From Coleophoma eucalyptorum (Eukaryota > Ascomycota > Leotiomycetes > Helotiales > Dermateaceae): 64,000 nt of DNA. Position 1 is the first letter of the stretch. Each line of letters opens with the position of its first letter. The stretch lies in NCBI GenBank assembly GCA_026120035.1, contig JALRME010000006.1, positions 1,178,001-1,242,000 of the forward strand, in the 5' to 3' direction. The position numbers and the translations under genes were made by a program. A model generated the notes under the pieces. That model made no database searches, had not been told where the DNA came from, and saw only the letters and a program-made list of their open reading frames with translations. Below are positions 55,553 through 64,000 of this stretch, piece after piece.

Positions 55553-56870
55553 CTAGCTTCGCATCACCTTCTTGTAGGTGTCACGGCGGCTGATTCCAAC
55601 TTTGCTCAAGACAACACCTTCGCCATCGTAGCTACTGCCTGGGCCGAAGTCTGGTTCACCACCGAGGGTACCGAAGATGTCTCCGATGTAGTTGGTAGCG
55701 TTGATACCAGCAGCGAAGGTGCTGTTCCAGCCGTCGAGGATACCCTTAACAATTGGTGTTCCGGCAAGGTAAATGTTCTGGACGGATGGGGTGTAGCCTC
55801 CAACATCATTGTACAACAAGTTGTCAGCCACGGTGTCTCCGGGGTATGGACGATCAAAGTCGGAGGCAGTACGCATGAGAATGATGCGGCTGAAATCAAC
55901 AATGCCATTGATGGCGGCACGGAGCATGGCCTCGAGAGTTGCGTTGTCCTCTTGTGCAGTCATGCAGTAGGTAGCGGAGCCATTGGTCATAAGAGTGGTA
56001 AAGTTCTCGAAAGCATCGCCAAGGAGGGCGCCAGAGAAGTAGACATCAGAGGTTGCTACATCACAAGTGATAATGCTTGGACCATGGGTGGCTGCGGTGT
56101 AGAGCTCGGATGTGTTGTAGTTGGCACGGTATTCAGCGGCCGTTGTGGAATCGTTTAGGGTGGCCGTTGAGGCAAACTGGACAGCAATATCTCTCAAGGC
56201 CTCGTTGACCTCAAAAACTTCAGTTCCATAGATACTGGTTGGGTACTCATCTGGAGCATATGAGCCTTGTGGGAAGTATCCGGTGGTCCAGTTTTCTGGC
56301 ATTTCACGAGCATCAAACTCGTATTGAAGAGCGACCTGAACGGCGTACTTGGAAAGAGCAACATCGGCAATGGAACCATACTTGGGGTTGATACCAGCAA
56401 TACCGGCGATCAGGAAGTAGGTCTTAGTGAGATCGAAGTATGGGGAAAGCATAAGAGCCGAGATCGTGCTTGCTGCATTGATTTCAGACTCGCCAGTGGT
56501 CAATTGGCAGACCGATCCATCCGCCAGACAGTGAGCGTCGGGGAAGAGCATGGAGAAACCGGGGATGGTGATATTCTTCTCCAAAAGGTTACCAATAGAT
56601 CCCTCGGTCTCGGCGTTGTTGTACCAGATGTCAGCCTCGGGGGTAAACTATAATTAACTTAGTGGAATTCTTTTCTCTTGTTCGGGGATTGGATGTGCTT
56701 ACCATGCTGATAATGAAAACCTTGGGGGCGATCTTCTCACACTCATACTTCACCTGCTGGTAGATGATAGTAGTGGTTCCCTCCTCATCTTTCTTGACTA
56801 TATCCGACACTGGGGAAGCAGCGAGGAGGGTCGCGCTAGCCAGAACACCGAAAACTGTAGAGAAACGCAT
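55553..56870 (-). CDS. Purine nucleoside permease family protein (NUP), secreted or cell-surface
   Basis: Two minus-strand exons, 56870-56703 and 56647-55553, give 420 residues. The N-terminus MRFSTVFGVLASATLLAASP is a signal peptide. The NUP family pattern is clear: KVFIISMFTPEADIWY across the splice, then FPDAHCLADGSVCQLTTGE, TYFLIAGIAGINPKYGS, then DVALSKYAVQVALQYEF and YFPQGSYAPDEYPT. Further along are CDVATSDVYFSGALLGDAFEN and SRIILMRTASDFDRP. The fold is related to nucleoside phosphorylases. Members such as Candida NUP are linked to nucleoside uptake, so this may be an extracellular nucleoside-binding or hydrolysing protein. Despite the 'permease' name there are no multiple membrane helices. 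Family call firm; the exact activity is not settled. Confidence 0.93.
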
Positions 56871-58495
56871 GGTGACACTTCCTGAATCAGACTTGGCAAG
56901 ATTGACAGAAAAGTGTGTGGGAGGTAGTAATATGAGGAGTGACGAGTCGCTTAGGCTGGAATAGAATTCTCTGAAAGGAGGAATTGAGCAACATACTTAT
57001 GTTTTTGGGTGTGATCCGCCAAAAGTCTAGCCAACCCTGTCAGGAACCGTTTTCTTATCCAGATCTACCAAGTTGCCCATATCCATCATATCTTTAGCGG
57101 GGTGGGATGGAGAGGTATGCCAGGTACACATGCTATCAACATGGGAAAACCGCCAGGATGCCTCGTACTGTGAAGGATTGGAAACCCACATGGCGGTTCT
57201 CACCGATGCCATGGTTCTGCGGTTGAGGGTGCAAAGCTTGTAGATTGCTAGCGGAGCAGCGGTGGGTGTCCATCATGACTTATCGACCGTGGCTGATAGG
57301 AACATGGTGGCGGGTATGGATCAGCTTCAGAGTGGAGGAGCGAGGACTTCATTTCAAGCCAATAATGGTCATTGCTGGATGCCGTACGGCGCCGCCAGGA
57401 TACCCAGTACGCTTCCAAGTCGGCGTTTTGTCGATCCTTTTTGCTGCAGCGTACTTCGGATTGGACGAGAGGTCTATATTGGGCAATTGGTCGTATGCTC
57501 ACTCTGCAACTCCATCTGAAAGAGCAAAGAGGATTGGATTTCAAGGCATTACTAGGTTGGATTGAGAGACACCTCGGTATCCCCCATTATCGAAATTCAA
57601 GCGGACTTGGACCTCAAAGAAGCCCGAGTTCTGAGAGCTGAGCTGAATAGATAAGCAGCCATCCCTTGCATAGGATGTCGTCGGTGTCCACATGCCATTC
57701 GCGGTTTAAACGAGGACTGGAAAGTCACCGTCGCCTCGTCATCGCCGTTTTCGAGCTCCGAAGTGGGAGATGAGCTTGAGATAAGAAGCGACCAAGGACG
57801 CAATACAAAAGCAAATTGGTCAAGGCTGCCAGGCGACTCTTCGGTTCTCCTGATAAGGAAATCTTCCGGAATCAATCCAAGAAGAGGCGTAGAACACAGA
57901 AGCTTGAATGGACCACGGTCAAGGTCAAGGTGCTGTTCGTGAAGTCTCGAGAGCAAGCCTGCTGGAAAAATGTCGGCAGGATGGGTTTGCCATAACCAGA
58001 GAGTGCTGGTTCGAACTCTGTTTGGCGGTGATGTTCTTGCTTTCTTCTTAGCGTCAACCCCGGAGGGCATGTTCCTTTCTATGTACCCTGCACCGGGCAT
58101 GGGATCATCGCGTGTACTTTCTGGATTTAATCGTTGAGATACACAATTCCAGTCTCTAGCTCATGCGTTAGGCGATCTCCACGTTTTTGGATTGTCTTAT
58201 AAATCATGAGGGCATTGCTAATAAACCTTTCTCCTGTTTTGATAGGCGATGCGACAATTCCGGAAAGTAATTGCGGACACAAAATTTAGTGATTAGCGAA
58301 CAGCGAGCAGCGCACGCGAGGAGTCAGAAAGGTCGAAAACATGTTGTCAGTATTCAAGTAGCATTTTTGTAACCTTTGAGCCAATGTGTATGCACTGCTG
58401 AGAATAATTCATTGGTGTTCTAAGACACCCTAATCGCTACAAATGCCCTTTGCCATCAGTTACACCTAGCTCCACCCCTGAAGGTCATGTAGTCG
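56871..58495. other. Intergenic region
   Basis: 1.6 kb between the NUP gene start (-) and the IKS1 gene stop (-). It includes a promoter next to 56870. A 167-codon minus-strand ORF (57597-58100) lacks motifs and is probably chance. No tRNA fold was found around the GGTTCGAA near 58010. Confidence 0.5.
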
Positions 58496-60692
58496 TTAAT
58501 CGTCCATCCAGTGCAACTCGACCCTCCCCGCACATAGCACTCCTCTCCGCATGGCCAGCGCAACAACCAAGGCATGAACGGCAAACAGTACAGCGCTGAT
58601 CCTCAGATCGACATTCGCTCCTAATCCCACCTCTAATGCAGCAAGAAACATCAGCGGGTACCCCACTATGGGCCTAGTTGCAGCAGGAAGGCATGGTCCG
58701 GTGATCAAGTACATCTTGATCGAAAAGCTGAGCAGCCTCATAAGAAATAGTAGGGTCTGTGCATTGAGCCTGATCCAAGATTCTACGTGGTGCTCGTAGA
58801 CCGCGATGCGATTCTGGAAAGCAGCAAGTCGTGTTGTAGGTGGTGCCATCAGTAGCGGGGGAGAGCTTGGTCGGCTTGTGGATGATGATGACTCTGCAGT
58901 GTCCTTCCGTTGTGGATTTGGTGTTAATGGTGGAGTGATTGAAGACTCCGACGGCGCATCTTCAATGTATGCGCCTGAACGTACCCGGCGAGGTTCTAGA
59001 AAGTCAACATTGAACTAATGCTTTCAACATATAAAAAATTCATACCGTTTGTGGGAGCACCTGATGTAGTAGCAGGTTCGAGAGAATGGATTCTCCTTGA
59101 ACCAAGTGCAGATCCATTCCCCGAGTTTCTCCTAGCAGGCGCTTCAAGTCCCTTCTCTGTGCGAAGCGCATGCATTATCTCAGTTGCGCTAGGTCGGTTG
59201 GCCGGATCGACCGCTAACAGCCGCTTCAGGAAATCATATAGCTGATTTGGTAGTTCTGGACGTTCCCTGCGCTCATCTTGGAACCCTGTCCAGGTACTAA
59301 TCTCAGCTCTCAGAGTATCAATATCTTCATACTCTTCCTGTATACAGTCTGCACTTTTGTAGGGCAACCTGCCGAAGCACATGAAGTACAGAATCATGCC
59401 AAGACTGAAGATATCGGACTTGGTGGTAAAGTTCCCATATCGGCCCGTCGCATCTTGTTTGAGCACTTCCGGTGCACAGTATGAGATTGTACCGGTAGAA
59501 CCAGTCGACTTCCGGACAACATTTTCTGCTTGAACCTCTCCGAAGTCACTGATCAAGCACCGAAACTCATTACCGTCCCGGTGAAGTAGACAGTTGCTTG
59601 GCTTGAGATCTCGATGGATGTAGTTGGATGAGTGGAGGTGAGCAAGCCCAGAAGAAATATCTTTGAAAAAAGAATAGATCTCTTCAAAAGTAAGCTTACG
59701 TTGAGTCGATCTCATATCTGGTCGTTCAGATCTGCCTCGTGATTTCCTTCGCATCTGCTCTTTCAGTTGCTCGTTTGTGGATGCCATAGCTGGTCCAGGA
59801 CCAGTAATGTAATGAAGGAGATCGCCCGAATTACAATATTGCTGTAGGATAAATGCACAGGGTACAGAAGGACTGAACCGATTAAGTTTAACATCCTCCA
59901 GCCACACATGTCGATATGATACTAGGTTTGGGTGAGACAGGCCTTGCAAAAGCTGGACTTCAATGAGAACCTTCTCCAACCAAGCATGGTCGTTTCCAAC
60001 AGGCACCCGTTTGCACGCAAACTGGCCTGCGAGGGTTAGCGAATGAACAGCGTATACGTTTTCTTCACCCACCAAGGGATACTCCATCAAGTTCATGCCT
60101 AACCAGTAGCACCACGCCTTTTCCACCTCGTCCAAGCTCCTTCTCCTCGATGAAGAATCTCTTGAAGTAGTTTGGGCTAAAAGCATCCCGTTTTATGTGG
60201 TGGCCAGCAAGCGGATCTGGAGTACTGGCTACAAACTCTGCATCAACTACAGATCCACCCGTGCTCCCGGGAGAAGAAAAGGCAGGCTGCACAAGTCTTC
60301 GGATGGGGCTTGACGGGGGACTCTGTTGTTCGGGACTGCCATTAACATGTTGCAGCATGCGGAAATATTCGGGGCTAATGAAAGCTGTCTGGTGCACATT
60401 TTGGCGATGGGGTGAGGGTTTCCGCTCAGGGGAAGAGCTGCGAAAGGGTCGATGGCAGGTTGGGCATTCGGAGAGAGAGAGATCTGGGGATGCCCCGCGT
60501 AGCATCAACTGCTGGGTGAGAGGGTCCCGGACAACAATGGCATCGTCATGACGTCTGTAGAGCTCATGTTAGCACGAGAAGTAGTAGTAGATGCTCTCCG
60601 CCTGTACACTAGTTAAAGTAAGGGTCTGAAGGTGGTTTAACGTACAAAACAATCTCGCGGCTGTCCCGCGACGAATATGGGACGAGCGACAT
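58496..60692 (-). CDS. IKS1: IKS1-type serine/threonine protein kinase
   Basis: Four minus-strand exons, 60692-60646, 60554-60073, 60026-59046 and 58995-58496, give 669 residues, close to yeast Iks1 (667). The tiny 47-bp first exon encodes MSLVPYSSRDSREIV and splices to LRHDDAIVVRDPLTQQL, the family's N-terminal signature. A CPTCHRPF motif follows. The kinase domain has the glycine loop ELGRGGKGVV, Lys182 (FACKRV), catalytic YIHRDLKPSNCLL, SDFGEVQ with the DFG, and SYCAPEVL. Exon 2 to 3 uses a GTGGGT donor that keeps frame through the kinase N-lobe. The C-terminal part is Ser/Pro-rich and then hydrophobic (LLFLMRLLSFSIKMYL; VLFAVHALVVALAM), which fits a membrane anchor. Iks1 is a poorly studied kinase of unknown targets, implicated in stress and drug tolerance in yeast. 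Confidence 0.93.
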
Positions 60693-61985
60693 GAAGATCC
60701 AGGTTCTTATGGGAGAGCAGGAATCTCATGCCTTTACTCTGCTCATGTATTTAGTCGCATAACAACTTCACGCGACATCGAAGCATGGGTGGTAGTCCTG
60801 TGATTTGTGTGTTGTTGACAGCCACCTGCTGATTGTTGAGCTATGACCTATGTATGACCTACTACGACCTGTGGTGGTGGATGCTGCGCTCAGCCGAAGC
60901 TTTACCGTCACAGCTTCCCCACATTCTCGCTCTGCCTTTTCCTTGGTTCCTGGCAGTCGACGCTTAGAGCGCTGCCACTGTGACTTTTAAAGTTGCACTC
61001 GCAAACATAGAAATGTCTGATTTTACCCATCTCCAACTTAGTCATTTGGGGGGGGGGGGGTTTGCTAGGCAAAAGTTATGCAGCTCCTTTCAGTAGTATC
61101 GGTATTTCTATAGGTTGCACAACTCGCTCGCAATGTGCTTGAAAGTGCCGGTCCAGGTACACTGAGACTATGCAGTGCATAATAAGGGCGACGACGGATT
61201 GCATAATATTTTTCGGAATACAGAGGGGTTCTTCATCCACAGGTTTGTAAGACTACATCTCAAGCGGGAAAAATATAGCGCTAGTTGGGGCGGGAGACGT
61301 TGATGGTGCCGCCTCTTTAGGGAGTTGGCTGATTTCGGCCTACTGGGCAAGAGCCGTATGAGCTGGGAACGAATCTCGGGGGATTTTCAAGTGTGGAAGT
61401 GGATTAATCTGATAATATTTACTGTTACCGTCAAGCTCCCCACCTGTCAGGCTTCAGATAGCACTTGACTCCAAAATCCACGATTTTTATAACATATAAA
61501 GGTAACGAAGCTTATCGCGTAACGAAGTTAACCGAGCTAGGACAACCAATATTGATCACGAACGAGATTGTCTGTCTTTTGTGGAAAAGATCTCATTAGA
61601 ATGATAGCTCTGCTGTGGAGATTATGGATGGTATTTTAAGTGGGTGCAATCATGTTACAAGAGAAAATAGACCCTTGCTATGAAACGAGACAACTATCAA
61701 GAGGGTTATTCAAACCATCAAGGAAGTGGAAGAGATCACTAGATAGTACGGATATTTTCTACAAGAGGATGGCATTACATAGCAGCTGAGAAGGTTCTTA
61801 AACTGGTATCTAGACCGGTTGCTACTTAAGAACATACATGTCAGGTTCAGTAAGTATGCTGTATTCCTTGACTGAAAAGTTTAGAAATTCCAACAAAAAT
61901 TCAATCCCGGCATCAATTCTCCAAACTCCAAGCGCTGGGTATCCGATAAGATGTTTTCCAAACGCAACCTGCCCAAATGTCCTCT
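60693..61985. other. Intergenic region
   Basis: About 1.3 kb between the IKS1 start (-) and the CET1 stop (-). A 13-G run lies at 61048-61060. The right half (61350-61830) is AT-rich. I see no gene. Confidence 0.5.
61048..61060 (+). repeat. 13-bp poly-G tract
   Basis: An uninterrupted run of 13 G followed by TTTG, upstream of the IKS1 gene. Confidence 0.9.
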
Positions 61986-64000
61986 TTACTCGACTAGGCC
62001 TGCTCTTCTTGACAGCACGCGCACGTTATCCATGAGTCCTTCCACAAGTTTGATATATTCATTTGGCTCGCCTGCCGTAGCCCGTCGGCCCTGTTCCCTT
62101 AAAGCAGCCGCCGAAAGCTCGATTTCCAGCTCGTGCTCTTTATCGACCTTGCTAACGCCCTGAAATTATTGTAAGTAAGAATTAAACAAGTTTCTGGGAG
62201 AAGGGAGTGCCTCACATTTATGGAAGTAACCTGAGTCACTTGAGTTAAGTCTATCTGATAATGTGACTGTGTGTAGCTTAACCGATCCTTATTGCGATCT
62301 GGAAGTCTAGAGCCTTCCCCACCAATAAGTCCCTCCACGTCACCATCATACCTCATCTCGAGGTTTACACTTATCCGACAGTCAAGAACAGACTGGGGAC
62401 AATACATGTCAAGATCCGCAACGCGAGCCTTAACAATCTTTGCCAAAAGCTGGTTCGTCTTTTGATCATGAGTCACACGCACTTTCACAGTGTGCCGTGG
62501 ATTCAATTCTGCTCGAATGGCAGGTGGCAGCATAGCTTGCGCTGATGGTGGAAGCTCGAAGAATCGATCGCGCTCTCTTCTGTGGAGATAGGCTATTGGC
62601 ACTCTCTTCTTTGTCGCCTGACGTGGATTCTCCGGGTGTGTCTCTGTGACCTGCTGGTTGAGAAACTCATTCAGAGCCTTATGTTGGGTCTACATGATGA
62701 TTAGTGAATGCAAGACGGTTTATAAAAGAACTTAGCATACCTCAGTCATTGAACTTTTGAACCCTACTCGTCCACTCTCGGTTAGGAGACACTCCGACTG
62801 TACGGGGAGGTAGTATCTTTCGTTTGTATCTTTGTTGATCAGTTGCCCGAGTTTTGCCTCGATCTCAACTTCCACACCTCGGACTTGTAATTCCCCAATG
62901 TCAGATCTCGAGACAACCTTTCCATATAGCCAATCAGCAACAAGCTTGCTGAGCTCCTCAACTGGTTTAACTCCATTGATGCTCTCTTCCCAAGGACCCA
63001 AAAGACCACAGCCGGCAGGAATTGATGCAGGACCCGACCTAGCCACCGCTGGCGAGGCATGCCTATGGCCATTTGCTTCAATCTGCGCGTGTGGAGGAGG
63101 GGTGGATTCGCCTGACATGCCCTGTCTACCATTGACCTTGATGCCACTACTTTTAAATCCTCCACGCACACTACGTGCCCAAATTGGTGGCTCTGTATAC
63201 CGCATTTTCTTCTTCGCGGGTGGTTGCTGAGGTCTCTGCGGAGATGAAGCCGGTGCTGGTGTGCTTTGGTGGTTGCCGTTTACTTGTGGCTTCGAAATTT
63301 GCTCCACAAATTGGCGCTGCTCAACTGGGCTTTCGCGATCACTCATTTTCCTTTTCGTAGAAGTAGGGGGCCCGACTTCAGGCTGCTCGTGGAGAATCGA
63401 GAAAGACTCGCGCGAAGTACTCGGAGTCTGGCTAGGGAGCCTTGTTTTGGGACTGACACTTAAACTTCTCTCCCTTTCACTTTGTGATCTTCGGAAGTTT
63501 TCGCTGGTGGAAGTTCTATGGGACTCGTAAGCACTCGGTGTGCTAGGTAGTCGAGGAATAGCGGCAGGTGGAGGAGGAGCTGGAGATGTCTGGTATTGGG
63601 AAACAGTGCCTGCAGACATGCCACGCTGTTGATATGGACTTGTAGGTTGCACAAACCCGCCAGAAGATTGCCGTTGAGCTTGAATAGGTGGACCAAGAGG
63701 TGTACCGGGGTGAGATTGCTGCGAGGATTGACGTTGATGTTGTGGAAGCTGTTGTACAGGGAACTGATGCGCAGATATCGGGCTATCCTGTTGTTGTTGG
63801 TTACCAAAATATTGCTGCTGGCTATGAGCCGATGTTGGAGTTGAGACAGAAATCGAGGACTGAGATCGTTGGTGTTGAAGGTAAGGGTGAGGAGCACCAG
63901 GAATTCCTACGGGCGGGGTTTGAGGAGTTACAGAACCTGGGCCATGTGAGTTCTGGTGTTGCAGATGGGTTGACTGTTGATAGCTGTCCCTATGCTGAGC
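61986..64000 (-). CDS. CET1: mRNA-capping enzyme subunit beta, polynucleotide 5'-triphosphatase (5' partial)
   Basis: The visible exons are at least 64000-62741, 62689-62216 and 62159-61986; the 5' end lies outside the window. The enzyme removes the gamma-phosphate from nascent pre-mRNA 5' ends, the first step of capping, in complex with the guanylyltransferase. The Gln/Ser/Pro-rich N-terminus (with NLS-like KRKMSDRESP and KKKMRY) is disordered. The triphosphate-tunnel metalloenzyme core begins RGVEVEIEAKLGQLI (metal-binding Glu residues). It continues through ECLLTESGRVGFKSSMT, PRHTVKVRVTHD, DCRISVNLEMRYDGD, KDRLSYTQSHYQIDLTQVTQ and finally KEHELEIELSAAAL, the last metal-binding strand. All are fungal Cet1/Pct1 landmarks. 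Phase 0 introns separate them cleanly. It is an essential nuclear housekeeping enzyme. Confidence 0.93.

Noticed and set aside
57985..58025. GGTTCGAA sequence resembling a tRNA T-loop
   Set aside because: No acceptor stem, D-arm or anticodon arm could be paired around it.
57597..58100. 167-codon minus-strand ORF between NUP and IKS1 genes
   Set aside because: No recognisable family and no splice partners; a chance open frame is likely.

Overview
This 64 kb window comes from the nuclear genome of a filamentous ascomycete (Pezizomycotina). The evidence is short introns (about 46-91 bp) with GTAAGT-like donors and CTAAC-like branch sites, HET-domain and DUF7730-type genes, GH72 glucanosyltransferase, NUP-family and DHA1 transporter genes, and S/Q/D/E-rich low-complexity tails. 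A Leotiomycete (Helotiales-like) is my best guess, but that is inference. Gene models were spliced by eye; donors and acceptors were accepted only when they kept the frame and restored family motifs.

Layout. 0-2 kb: 3' part of an FAD-dependent monooxygenase with a long hydrophobic C-terminal extension. 2.3-4.7 kb: a fungal-specific membrane-anchored protein. 5-7.3 kb (-): HET-domain gene. 8-9.7 kb: GH72 beta-1,3-glucanosyltransferase. 10.9-11.4 kb (-): HYPK homologue. 11.7-13.5 kb: class II DAHP synthase (shikimate pathway). 14.4-15.2 kb: chromodomain/AT-hook protein. 15.9-16.9 kb: MPDU1-like PQ-loop protein. 17.2-18.1 kb: Mediator subunit 8. 18.7-20.1 kb (-): type II membrane protein of unknown function. 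20.1-23.2 kb: gene-poor, with a candidate 42-aa gene. 23.2-26.5 kb: two convergent DUF7730/F-box-like genes. 27.2-29.8 kb (-): large DUF8004-like protein. 29.8-35.5 kb: almost empty. 35.5-37 kb (-): anhydro-N-acetylmuramic acid kinase homologue. 37-39.5 kb: gene-poor with a possible NmrA-like remnant. 39.5-41.4 kb: MFS transporter. 42.3-47.1 kb (-): a 1573-aa multi-zinc-finger protein carrying two ubiquitin-tail-like LRGG motifs. 48.6-50.8 kb: second MFS transporter. 51.2-52.7 kb: COX10. 53-54 kb (-): Myb-like protein. 55.6-56.9 kb (-): purine nucleoside permease family. 58.5-60.7 kb (-): IKS1-type kinase. 62-64 kb (-): mRNA 5'-triphosphatase (CET1), truncated by the window end.

Most of the window is ordinary housekeeping (COX10, MED8, CET1, MPDU1, HYPK, DAHP synthase, IKS1) mixed with lineage-specific genes. 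No operon-like or clear cluster logic is visible, apart from a possible secondary-metabolism gene at the left edge. No tRNA, rRNA, transposon ORF or CRISPR array was seen. The most unusual item is the LRGG/zinc-finger protein at 42.3-47.1 kb; next are the fungal AnmK homologue and a few small spliced gene candidates.
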